In this document: positions 1 through 5,292 of the stretch, piece after piece
Layout: every line of letters begins with the position of its first letter
Position numbering within the stretch: position 1 is the stretch's first letter
Source: Gammaproteobacteria bacterium
Lineage (GTDB): Bacteria; Pseudomonadota; Gammaproteobacteria; GRL18
DNA: 5,862 nt
NCBI GenBank assembly: GCA_027076245.1
Contig: JALTKC010000191.1
Coordinates: 1 to 5,862 of the forward strand
Direction of reading: 5' to 3'
Translations under genes and position numbers: made by a program
The notes under the pieces: generated by a model
What the model saw: only the letters and a program-made list of their open reading frames with translations
Told to the model about the DNA's origin: nothing
Databases searched by the model: none

Positions 1-34
1 CACAGAAAGCTCCTCATCCTGATAGCTTCCTATC

Positions 35-541
35 CTATTTGGGGGATAACTTAATGGTTTGGTGTTTAGGCACCTGGAAGGCTTCAGGTAAGGGGGTATC
101 GGTAAACCATTGATTGGTTTTTTCATCATACCACCATTTAACCGTATGACGGATTTCCTTAATAACGGATGAATTTTCCGGATGGTATTCAATCTGATAA
201 ATAGTCTTGGCTGAAGTCTGTTTTTCTGTAATGCTGCTGTTGATGGTTTCCACATGGGATACTTTCAGATGAGTTAAATATTCCAGTGCTTCATCGGTTG
301 GCGGTGTTACTTTAGATTCAGGGTTTTTCGGATTCGCTTTCATAAGCTGAAACAGGGTGTACCATTCACTCCAGCGCATAGATGCACTGTATAATTCTTC
401 GGCCTGCTGGAAACGATTAACCGGATTATGGGAATCCAGTTCAGCCAGTTCAGAACAGCCACTAATCAGAAAAAAGAACAGAACAGATATAAGCAAAAAA
501 GAAAAAGGTGTTTTTAAGGTGATTTTTTTTAATGACTGCAC
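35..541 (-). CDS. Small predicted outer-membrane lipoprotein, family not recognised
   Basis: The 168-residue product has a clear lipoprotein signal peptide: basic start (K5, K6, K10), hydrophobic stretch from about 13 to 26, and a lipobox LISGC with the acylated cysteine at 29. Residue +2 is Ser, not Asp, so by the Lol rule the mature protein should go to the outer membrane. The mature part is soluble, with aromatic-rich segments (RWSEWYTLF near 56-64 and VKWWYDEKTNQWF near 134-146) that suggest a compact beta-rich domain, which I cannot assign to a family. The start is GTG: a minus-strand AGGGA (plus 552-556) lies 10 nt upstream, an in-frame stop lies just beyond (560-562), and no ATG gives a better signal peptide. 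It ends with TAG at 35-37. It is divergent from ppa. Gene call sure, function unknown. Confidence 0.85.
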   Translation of the reverse strand: MQSLKKITLKTPFSFLLISVLFFFLISGCSELAELDSHNPVNRFQQAEELYSASMRWSEWYTLFQLMKANPKNPESKVTPPTDEALEYLTHLKVSHVETINSSITEKQTSAKTIYQIEYHPENSSVIKEIRHTVKWWYDEKTNQWFTDTPLPEAFQVPKHQTIKLSPK

Positions 542-711
542 TTTGTGTTTATCCCTTTTTTATAAATAGTTATTAAAAAAGATTAAAAAAACTATTTTTT
601 CCAAAGATTATTGGGTTTGGACTAAGCCCGTATTGTAAATGTTTTCCTGATTTTACTGGTTTGGTGGTTTAAAACAAGTCTGTGCGGGCATAAATCAGAA
701 AATATGATCAA

Positions 712-740
712 TTGCTAATAGCTCTTTTTGTCTATAAAAT
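712..740 (+). promoter_or_regulatory. Possible upstream ppa promoter
   Basis: A -35-like TTGCTA (712-717) and a -10-like TAAAAT (735-740) are 17 bp apart. Transcription would start near 747, just before the FNR-type site at 751-764, so FNR bound there would block this promoter while activating the proximal one. The motifs are weak and the region is AT-rich, so this could be chance. Confidence 0.3.
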
Positions 741-750
741 AACTATTTGT

Positions 751-764
751 TTGATCCAGATCAA
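751..764 (+). promoter_or_regulatory. FNR/Anr-type binding site upstream of ppa
   Basis: The sequence TTGAT-CCAG-ATCAA is a perfect match to the FNR consensus TTGAT-N4-ATCAA, with both half-sites intact. Its centre is at 757.5. A -10 hexamer TATAAA at 787-792 predicts a transcription start near 799, which puts the site at about -41.5, the classical class II activating position. The oxygen-sensing [4Fe-4S] regulator FNR (or Anr) activates from such sites when oxygen is scarce. The site is about 210 bp from the start of the divergent lipoprotein gene, so ppa is the likelier target. Confidence 0.75.
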
Positions 765-786
765 AATATTTTTTTTAAGCCAGCCT

Positions 787-799
787 TATAAATCCATAA
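787..799 (+). promoter_or_regulatory. Proximal ppa promoter, -10 element and predicted start
   Basis: TATAAA at 787-792 differs from the -10 consensus at one base. No good -35 hexamer lies 16-18 bp upstream, as expected for an activator-dependent promoter with FNR at -41.5. A start near 799 gives a leader of about 14 nt that still contains the ppa ribosome binding site (AGG at 803-805). Confidence 0.55.
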
Positions 800-812
800 A
801 ACAGGTAAACAG

Positions 813-1361
813 ATGAATCTTGATAGAGTAACCACTGGAAAACACGTACCCAGTGAATTTAATGTCATTATTGAAATACCCTCTCATAGTGATCCGGTAA
901 AATATGAAGTTGATAAAGAAACCGGAGCCATGTTTGTGGACCGTTTTATTGGTACGTCCATGGTTTATCCCTGTAATTATGGCTATATTCCCCACACCTT
1001 GTCCGATGATGGCGATGCAGTAGATGTACTGGTGGTGACACCTTTGCCCCTGCAGTTTGGTTCAGTTATTCAATGCCGTCCTATCGGGATGCTGTTAATG
1101 GAAGACGAAGCCGGACTGGATGCCAAGGTACTGGCCGTACCGATTGATAAACTGACCGGCATGTATACAAAAATCAGTTCTTTTCGGGATATGCCCAGTA
1201 CCCTGCTTGACACCCTGGCTCACTTCTTCGGCCATTATAAAGATCTGGAACCCGGAAAATGGGTTAAAATTAAAGGCTGGGTGGATGTGGAGGATGCTAA
1301 GACTGAGATAATGGAGAGTATTGAGCGGTATCAGAATGCTCCGGATAAGCCCTGTTTCTAG
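813..1361 (+). CDS. ppa: Inorganic pyrophosphatase, family I
   Basis: This cytoplasmic, Mg2+-dependent enzyme hydrolyses pyrophosphate to two phosphates and so drives nucleic acid, aminoacyl-tRNA and ADP-glucose synthesis forward. The 182-residue product aligns along its length with E. coli Ppa (176 residues). The active-site residues are visible: E21, K30, R44, Y56, the signature D66-G-D68-A-V-D71, D98, D103, K105, Y142 and K143, each one above the E. coli mature numbering. No key residue is missing. ATG at 813 has AGG at 803-805 with 7 nt spacing. The C-terminus carries a short non-conserved tail ending in CF. The gene stands alone behind an FNR-type promoter, and its TAG shares its last base with the first heptamer of the repeat element downstream. 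It is the soluble enzyme, not the membrane proton-pumping type. Confidence 0.97.
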   Translation: MNLDRVTTGKHVPSEFNVIIEIPSHSDPVKYEVDKETGAMFVDRFIGTSMVYPCNYGYIPHTLSDDGDAVDVLVVTPLPLQFGSVIQCRPIGMLLMEDEAGLDAKVLAVPIDKLTGMYTKISSFRDMPSTLLDTLAHFFGHYKDLEPGKWVKIKGWVDVEDAKTEIMESIERYQNAPDKPCF

Positions 1362-1389
1362 CGTTAAGCGTTAAGTGCTAAGTGTTAAG
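1361..1389 (+). repeat. Element 1 left arm, four degenerate heptamers
   Basis: In order: two GCGTTAA units, one GTGCTAA and one GTGTTAA, then a G. The first base is the last base of the ppa TAG stop. The three departures from GTGTTAA are all C/T transitions. GCGTTAA is one transition away both from the element 1 unit GTGTTAA and from the element 2 unit GCGTTGA. Confidence 0.85.
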
Positions 1390-1445
1390 AAAGAGCAAAT
1401 AACTTCCTTGTTGGGTGTATAAGTTCCGGGACAGACTATGCTTTT

Positions 1446-1498
1446 ACTTAACACTTAACACTTAACACTTAACACTTAACACTTAACACTTAACACTT
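1446..1498 (-). repeat. Element 1 right arm, seven perfect TTAACAC units
   Basis: Seven identical 7-bp units occupy 1448-1496, with partial units AC before and TT after. On the minus strand the unit reads GTGTTAA, the left-arm unit type. A perfect short-unit array like this can change length by slippage. Confidence 0.95.
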
Positions 1499-1507
1499 CT
1501 TTCCCCC

Positions 1508-1538
1508 AAAAAAAAGCCTGAAAAAATCAGGCCTTTAT
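1508..1538. terminator. Bidirectional intrinsic terminator, stronger on the minus strand
   Basis: The stem GCCTGA (1516-1521) pairs with TCAGGC (1527-1532) around a 5-base loop. Eight A's at 1508-1515 give a run of eight U's after the hairpin for minus-strand transcripts, so it is a strong stop for the gene at 1610-1801. On the plus strand only TTTAT follows, which may weakly stop ppa read-through. Confidence 0.75.
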
Positions 1539-1541
1539 ATT

Positions 1542-1578
1542 CTCAATAAACCGGTAGTCCCCCTTACCGGCTTATGAG
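1542..1578. other. Second hairpin next to the terminator
   Basis: CCGGTA (1551-1556) pairs with TACCGG (1565-1570) around an 8-base loop. The stem continues outward after one mismatch as ATAA (1546-1549) with TTAT (1572-1575), then CTC with GAG across a one-base bulge. It has no U-run, so it may act as a 3'-UTR stem or help the neighbouring terminator. Confidence 0.5.
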
Positions 1579-1609
1579 CTTAATAGAAGTTTAACAATTC
1601 CAGATAGCG

Positions 1610-1801
1610 TTAAACTTCAAATATTCTTTCCATGGCTTCCATCCCTTCATTAACAATCTGTTCCAGATCTTCAGGACTGTCTTCTTCAGCGCATACCAGT
1701 GTGGTATAAGCAGATAATGATTTTAGTGCGCAGGCGATTTTTGCTACATCGTCAATATTCAGTTCAGCACCATCTTTAAGTTTCCAGTTTGCATCGGTCA
1801 T
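1610..1801 (-). CDS. Small acidic hypothetical protein, 63 residues
   Basis: I do not recognise this family. The product is strongly acidic (15 Asp/Glu against 5 Lys/Arg), has no signal peptide or membrane segment, and looks mostly helical: about 17-37 (DDVAKIACALKSLSAYTTLV) and about 43-61 (PEDLEQIVNEGMEAMERIF) both read as amphipathic helices. It has two cysteines, C24 and C37, not in a metal-site spacing. That it is a real gene is supported by the ribosome binding site AAGGA (plus 1810-1814) with 8 nt spacing to ATG, the strong minus-strand terminator just downstream (1508-1538), and normal-looking amino acid use. It is divergent from the S24-domain gene and convergent with ppa. It is probably a cytoplasmic accessory or regulatory protein, but the sequence gives no direct clue. 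Confidence 0.75.
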   Translation of the reverse strand: MTDANWKLKDGAELNIDDVAKIACALKSLSAYTTLVCAEEDSPEDLEQIVNEGMEAMERIFEV

Positions 1802-1834
1802 TTTGGGGATCCTTTTAATTGTGATTTTTAGACT

Positions 1835-1859
1835 AAATGTTTATAAGTAATAAACATTT
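1835..1859. repeat. Perfect 10-bp inverted repeat upstream of the 63-residue gene
   Basis: AAATGTTTAT (1835-1844) and ATAAACATTT (1850-1859) are perfect complements around a 5-base spacer. The repeat lies 34 bp upstream of the minus-strand ATG at 1801. It could be a dimeric repressor operator or an AU-rich hairpin in the leader RNA. Confidence 0.6.
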
Positions 1860-1895
1860 CATAAGGTATATGCTTTTATAAAATTTTGCAATATT

Positions 1896-1919
1896 TTCAA
1901 GTTTAAAATCAAATTTGAA
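1896..1919. repeat. Near-perfect 9-bp inverted repeat
   Basis: TTCAAGTTT (1896-1904) and AAATTTGAA (1911-1919) pair at 8 of 9 positions, the odd one being a G-T wobble, around a 6-base loop. It lies between the divergent 63-residue gene and the S24-domain gene. AT-rich DNA makes such repeats common by chance. Confidence 0.4.
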
Positions 1920-1953
1920 TATTCTTATATAGTGTGTGTTCTGGTTTGAGTAT

Positions 1954-1962
1954 TGTTATAAT
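1954..1962 (+). promoter_or_regulatory. Extended -10 promoter for the S24-domain gene
   Basis: TGT followed by a perfect TATAAT (1957-1962) forms an extended -10 element, which can work without a good -35, and none is seen. The start would fall near 1969, leaving an untranslated leader of about 120 nt before 2089. That leader holds a direct repeat GCGGTTAT (1993-2000 and 2066-2073). The rest of the intergenic region shows no gene. Confidence 0.5.
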
Positions 1963-2088
1963 ATAAAGATTGTTATTATTCTGGTAAAGAAGGCGGTTAT
2001 GGGCTATTGATTATAGTATGTATTAACCCAATATCAGGATAAGAGCTAAATAAACGATTGTATAAGCGGTTATAAAAGTGAGTTAAAA

Positions 2089-2433
2089 ATGTCTCAATCA
2101 CCACCTGAAAGTTTAATGCCCCCAATTGAGGGCAGCTGCAGCGGCAGAGAAATCTACGCTTTACGTGCTCTGGGAGACAGTATGGTGCCGGAATTTGAAC
2201 ATGGTACTGTAATAATTGTCGATCCGGAAGCGGTTGTTAAAGATGGTTCTTATGTTATTGCCAAAATTGATGGTGAATATATTTTCCGTCAACTAAGAAT
2301 GTACGACGGCAAATTCTTTTTGCAACCCTTAAATGACCTCTACGAAACCATAGAAATAGAAAGCCTGGACGTACTCGACGGTGTAATAGTACAGGCCGGC
2401 AACCGCCGTAAAGATAGAAAAAAATATACTTAA
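2089..2433 (+). CDS. Stand-alone S24/LexA-like domain protein, probably not a protease
   Basis: The 114-residue product is almost only the C-terminal domain of LexA/UmuD/phage repressors. The serine motif GDSMVPEF (29-36, Ser31) is intact. The strand that carries the catalytic lysine in LexA (ARIDDEVTVKRL) aligns with AKIDGEYIFRQL (58-69), putting Arg67 in the lysine slot, 36 residues after the serine (37 in LexA). A Ser without its Lys general base should not self-cleave. There is no N-terminal helix-turn-helix and no evident Ala-Gly cleavage site. An in-frame stop at 2047 and no upstream start codon show the DNA-binding part is not simply missed. The C-terminus is basic (RRKDRKK, 106-112). 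The ribosome site is weak (GTGAG, 2078-2082). It may be a dimerisation partner for a full-length repressor, or a diverged remnant. Confidence 0.85.
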   Translation: MSQSPPESLMPPIEGSCSGREIYALRALGDSMVPEFEHGTVIIVDPEAVVKDGSYVIAKIDGEYIFRQLRMYDGKFFLQPLNDLYETIEIESLDVLDGVIVQAGNRRKDRKKYT

Positions 2434-2438
2434 AAGTA

Positions 2439-2460
2439 GCGCTGAGCGTTGAGCGCAGAG
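2439..2460 (+). repeat. Element 2 left arm, three degenerate heptamers
   Basis: In order: GCGCTGA, GCGTTGA and GCGCAGA, then a G. The arm can also fold alone, GCGCT (2439-2443) with AGCGC (2452-2456) around 8 bases, giving a GC-rich hairpin right behind the S24-gene stop codon. Confidence 0.75.
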
Positions 2461-2556
2461 AAAGAGCCAGAGCAAAAAGACTTGTCTTTAAGTGAATACA
2501 AAATAGTTCAATAATTTACTTGACTGAAGAAAAAGAGCTTTTTAAAATTTTTTTGC

Positions 2557-2661
2557 TCAACGCTCAACGCTCAACGCTCAACGCTCAACGCTCAACGCTC
2601 AACGCTCAACGCTCAACGCTCAACGCTCAACGCTCAACGCTCAACGCTCAACGCTCAACGC
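2557..2661 (-). repeat. Element 2 right arm, fifteen perfect TCAACGC units
   Basis: Fifteen identical 7-bp units without a single mismatch cover 105 bp, with a partial GC before. On the minus strand the unit reads GCGTTGA. The last unit ends 5 bp from the glgP TAA (2667-2669). Perfect identity points to recent expansion or ongoing homogenisation by slippage, so the copy number probably varies between strains. A plus-strand reading frame across it (2520-2762) merely translates the repeat and is not a gene. Confidence 0.97.
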
Positions 2662-2666
2662 TGTCT

Positions 2667-5222
2667 TTATTCCACCGGATAAGCCTCGACTTTCTCCAGT
2701 TTCCATATATCCCGATTATACTCCTCCATAGTCCGGTCAGTAGAAAATTTACCGCTGGATAAGGTATTGATAATACTCATGGTTGTCCAGTGTTTCTGGT
2801 CCTGATAGGCTCTGGATACCTGTTCCTGGGCATCAATATAAGAACGAAAATCGGCGGCTGTCATCCACAGATCATGAGGATTTTTTATGCTTTGAATAAT
2901 GGGGTTAAACAAGCCGGGTTCAAACTGATTAAAATAACCGGTTTCCAGCATTCTCATGACATTTCTGAAATCTTTATCATTCTGAATGATTTTAACGGGA
3001 TCATAATGGCTGCGTGTGGTTTCTACTTCTTCAGCGGTCAGGCCGAATAAAAAGAAATTTTCTTCACCGACTTCTTCCCGGATCTCGATATTGGCTCCGT
3101 CCAAGGTGCCGATGGTCAGGGCGCCGTTCATCATGAATTTCATATTGCCGGTACCAGAGGCTTCTTTACCGGCTGTTGAAATCTGTTCAGACAGATCGGT
3201 TCCAGGACAGATCACTTCCATGGCTGAAACCCGGTAGTTGGGGAAAAAAGCCACTTTAAGAAAATTACCCACTTCAGGGTCATTATTAACTACATCCGCA
3301 ACATTATTAATGAGTTTGATGATCAGTTTGGCCATCGCATAGCCGGGTGCCGCTTTACCGCCAATAAGCACACAACGGTTAGTCCAGTTTTCGGTATCAC
3401 CGGCTTTAATACGATTGTATAAATGAATAACATGCAGAATATTGAGTAGCTGGCGTTTGTATTCATGAATACGTTTTACCTGTACATCAAACAGGGAATC
3501 ACAGTTAAATTCAACCCGACATTCCTGTTTAACCAGTTCAGCCAGCTTCTGTTTATTATTCTGTTTAATGGCCCGCCATTGTTTTCGGAAAGCCTTTTTA
3601 TCAATACTTTTTTTCAGCAGTTTAAGCTGAGAGAGATCCTTTATCCAGTCACTGCCAATGGTTTTAGTGATCAACTGGCGTAATTCAGGGTTACACCCGG
3701 CCAGCCAGCGGCGAGGGGTGACGCCATTGGTTTTATTATTGAATTTTTCCGGCCAGAGCTTGTAAAAGTCATGGAACAGTCCCTGTTTAAGCAAACGGGT
3801 ATGCAGAGCCGCAACGCCGTTAACAGAAAAACTGCCCACAATGGCCAGGTAGGCCATACGTACCTGGGGCACCGGGCCTTCTTCAATAATGGACATACGG
3901 CGCAGACGATCCGTATCGCCCGGCCACTGCATGGCGACCTGTTTCAGGAAACGGGCATTGATTTCGTAAATGATTTCTAACAGGCGGGGTAATAGACGTT
4001 CAAATAAATGCACGGACCATTTTTCCAGGGCTTCCGGCAGAAGGGTATGGTTGGTATAAGCCATGGTTTTACAGGTAATGGACCAGGCCTTGTCCCAGGG
4101 CAGACTATATTCATCCATTAACAGACGCATAAATTCAGCCACGGCAATGCTGGGGTGAGTATCGTTTAGCTGAAAACAGTTTTTTTCAGCAAATTGTTCA
4201 AAGTCCCCATGATGCATCAGCCATTCCCTTATAACATCCTGCAGGCTGGCAGAGGCCAGGAAATACTGCTGACGCAAACGCAGTTCCTTGCCGTTTTCAC
4301 TGCTGTCGTTGGGGTACAGTACCATGGTAATGTGTTCTGCCGAATTTTTTTCTTCCACGGCCTCGGTATAACTGCCGGAATTAAATTCATCCAGGTCAAA
4401 TTCGTCGGTTGCGGCGGCTTTCCATAAACGCAGGGTATTGACAGTACCATTCTGGAAGCCGGGAATGGGAATATCATAAGGGATGGCCAGTACATCGCGG
4501 GTACCGACCCACTGTACTTTATAATTACCGTCATGGCTAAGACGAAATTCAGTATGCCCGCCAAATTTGATACGCTGGGTATATTCAGGGCGTTCCAGTT
4601 CCCATGGATTGCCGTCCAGCAGCCAGTGGTCGGTATCTTCAACCTGATAGCCGTTATCAATACGCTGTCTGAACATACCGTATTCATAACGCAGACCATA
4701 GCCTTTTACTGGCAGCTGTAAAGTGGCACAGCTGTCCAGGAAACAGGCCGCCAGGCGTCCCAGACCGCCGTTGCCAAGACCGGCATCCTGTTCAGTATCG
4801 GCAATTTCTTCCAGATCCAGCCCCATGGAGTTAAAGGACTTGCGTATGGCCTCATCCAGATCCAGGTTCAGCACACTATTGCTTAATGCCCGGCCCATTA
4901 AAAATTCCAGTGATACATAATAAGTGCGTCTGCAGTTTTTATCCTGATAGGCATAATGGGTATTTTTCCAGCGTTCCATCAGGCGATCACGAATGGTCAG
5001 GCTTAAGGCTTTATAAGGATAATGAGTTGATTTGCAGTTTCTGTCCCTGCCGAGGGTATGACTATAATAATGGCGGAACCCTTCGGTAATGGACTGGTCA
5101 TCCATACCCAGTGCAGGCAGGGATGTTAGATCTTTAACGGGTTTGCTTTTACGCATGATTTTAAAATTGTTTTTCATGGATGGTATGGCCTGATTGAGTC
5201 GGGAGAATTTATTGTCAGACAT
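2667..5222 (-). CDS. glgP: Glycogen/starch/alpha-glucan phosphorylase
   Basis: This PLP-dependent enzyme cleaves alpha-1,4-glucan ends with phosphate, releasing glucose-1-phosphate from glycogen in the cytoplasm. The 851-residue product matches the GT35 family throughout: YYVSLEFLMGR (101-111), the glycine-rich GLGNGGLGRLAACFLDS (148-164), LNDTHP (352-357), TNGVTPRRWL (498-507), VKRIHEYKRQL (582-592), and EASGTGNMK with the PLP lysine K695. It resembles E. coli GlgP (815 residues) but has about 35 extra N-terminal residues. The start is uncertain: the -10 of a good promoter overlaps the ATG at 5222, so from that promoter translation would have to begin at Met16 (5175-5177) or Met23 (5154-5156). 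Both keep the conserved part, which starts near residue 34, but none of the three starts has a strong ribosome site. The gene lies 70 bp after a phosphorelay protein gene on the same strand and converges on the S24-domain gene. Confidence 0.96.
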   Translation of the reverse strand: MSDNKFSRLNQAIPSMKNNFKIMRKSKPVKDLTSLPALGMDDQSITEGFRHYYSHTLGRDRNCKSTHYPYKALSLTIRDRLMERWKNTHYAYQDKNCRRTYYVSLEFLMGRALSNSVLNLDLDEAIRKSFNSMGLDLEEIADTEQDAGLGNGGLGRLAACFLDSCATLQLPVKGYGLRYEYGMFRQRIDNGYQVEDTDHWLLDGNPWELERPEYTQRIKFGGHTEFRLSHDGNYKVQWVGTRDVLAIPYDIPIPGFQNGTVNTLRLWKAAATDEFDLDEFNSGSYTEAVEEKNSAEHITMVLYPNDSSENGKELRLRQQYFLASASLQDVIREWLMHHGDFEQFAEKNCFQLNDTHPSIAVAEFMRLLMDEYSLPWDKAWSITCKTMAYTNHTLLPEALEKWSVHLFERLLPRLLEIIYEINARFLKQVAMQWPGDTDRLRRMSIIEEGPVPQVRMAYLAIVGSFSVNGVAALHTRLLKQGLFHDFYKLWPEKFNNKTNGVTPRRWLAGCNPELRQLITKTIGSDWIKDLSQLKLLKKSIDKKAFRKQWRAIKQNNKQKLAELVKQECRVEFNCDSLFDVQVKRIHEYKRQLLNILHVIHLYNRIKAGDTENWTNRCVLIGGKAAPGYAMAKLIIKLINNVADVVNNDPEVGNFLKVAFFPNYRVSAMEVICPGTDLSEQISTAGKEASGTGNMKFMMNGALTIGTLDGANIEIREEVGEENFFLFGLTAEEVETTRSHYDPVKIIQNDKDFRNVMRMLETGYFNQFEPGLFNPIIQSIKNPHDLWMTAADFRSYIDAQEQVSRAYQDQKHWTTMSIINTLSSGKFSTDRTMEEYNRDIWKLEKVEAYPVE

Positions 5223-5248
5223 TATGACTCAGGGATTAGAATTGTCAA
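5221..5248 (-). promoter_or_regulatory. Sigma70-type promoter at the glgP start
   Basis: On the minus strand a perfect -35 TTGACA (plus 5243-5248) is followed, after 16 bp, by CATAAT (plus 5221-5226), one base from the -10 consensus. The -10 overlaps the first two bases of the longest-frame ATG. The predicted start near 5214 falls inside that frame, which argues for a downstream translation start or for a longer transcript from the gene upstream. Confidence 0.6.
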
Positions 5249-5260
5249 ACAGAGTCATAA
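5222..5260. promoter_or_regulatory. 9-bp inverted repeat framing the glgP promoter
   Basis: TTATGACTC (5222-5230) and GAGTCATAA (5252-5260) are perfect complements, 21 bases apart and 30 bp centre to centre (about three helical turns). One arm covers the -10 and the other lies just upstream of the -35, a layout expected for an operator. A third similar half-site, ATGACT, is at 5280-5285. The regulator is not identifiable. As RNA it would be a 9-bp stem with a 21-base loop and no U-run, so a terminator is unlikely. Confidence 0.5.
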
Positions 5261-5292
5261 ATTTCAATAAATTTTTTTGATGACTTTAAACG

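Larger units (their letters stand above)
1361..1498. repeat. Heptamer inverted-repeat element 1 (whole element)
   Basis: It consists of a left arm of four GYGYTAA units (1361-1388), the octamer GAAAGAGC (1389-1396), a unique AT-rich spacer to 1445, and a right arm of seven perfect TTAACAC units (1448-1496). The left arm with its following G (29 nt) matches the reverse complement of the right array at 26 of 29 positions, so a transcript across it in either direction could form a long hairpin. It lies between the convergent ppa and the small gene at 1610-1801. It shares design and the octamer with element 2 at 2439-2661. Confidence 0.85.
2439..2661. repeat. Heptamer inverted-repeat element 2 (whole element)
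   Basis: The layout matches element 1: a left arm of three units (2439-2459), the octamer GAAAGAGC (2460-2467), an AT-rich spacer to about 2554, then a long right array (2557-2661). The left arm plus its following G matches the reverse complement of the right array at 19 of 22 positions. It starts 5 bp after the S24-gene stop and ends 5 bp before the glgP stop, so it fills the convergent gap. The spacer holds an AT-rich hairpin-like stretch (2530-2554), with a stem AAAAA/TTTTT and runs of T, a weak terminator candidate. Confidence 0.85.

Noticed and set aside
21..34. GATAG-CTTC-CTATC hairpin after the lipoprotein gene as a terminator
   Set aside because: The stem is only 5 bp and there is no U-run on the minus strand within the visible sequence.
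564..597. Hairpin AAATAGTT/AACTATTT upstream of the lipoprotein gene
   Set aside because: The 8-bp AT-only stem with an 18-base loop in A/T-run DNA is likely chance; AACTATTT also recurs at 741-748.
786..995. Antisense frame over the ppa start
   Set aside because: It is a shadow of ppa and has no independent support.
2089..2433. LexA SOS repressor
   Set aside because: There is no helix-turn-helix, no cleavage site, Arg in the catalytic lysine position, and no SOS box seen upstream.
1361..2661. CRISPR array
   Set aside because: The repeats are 7 bp and tandem with no spacers between units, so they do not fit a CRISPR repeat-spacer pattern, and no cas gene is present.
2520..2762. Plus-strand 80-residue frame with repeated LNAQRST
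   Set aside because: It is the heptamer array read in three frames (21 nt = 7 residues), starts with TTG without a ribosome site, and runs into the antisense of glgP.
4229..4699. Minus-strand 156-residue frame inside glgP
   Set aside because: It is an alternate-frame shadow of a well-conserved phosphorylase gene, with no ribosome site and no recognisable domain.
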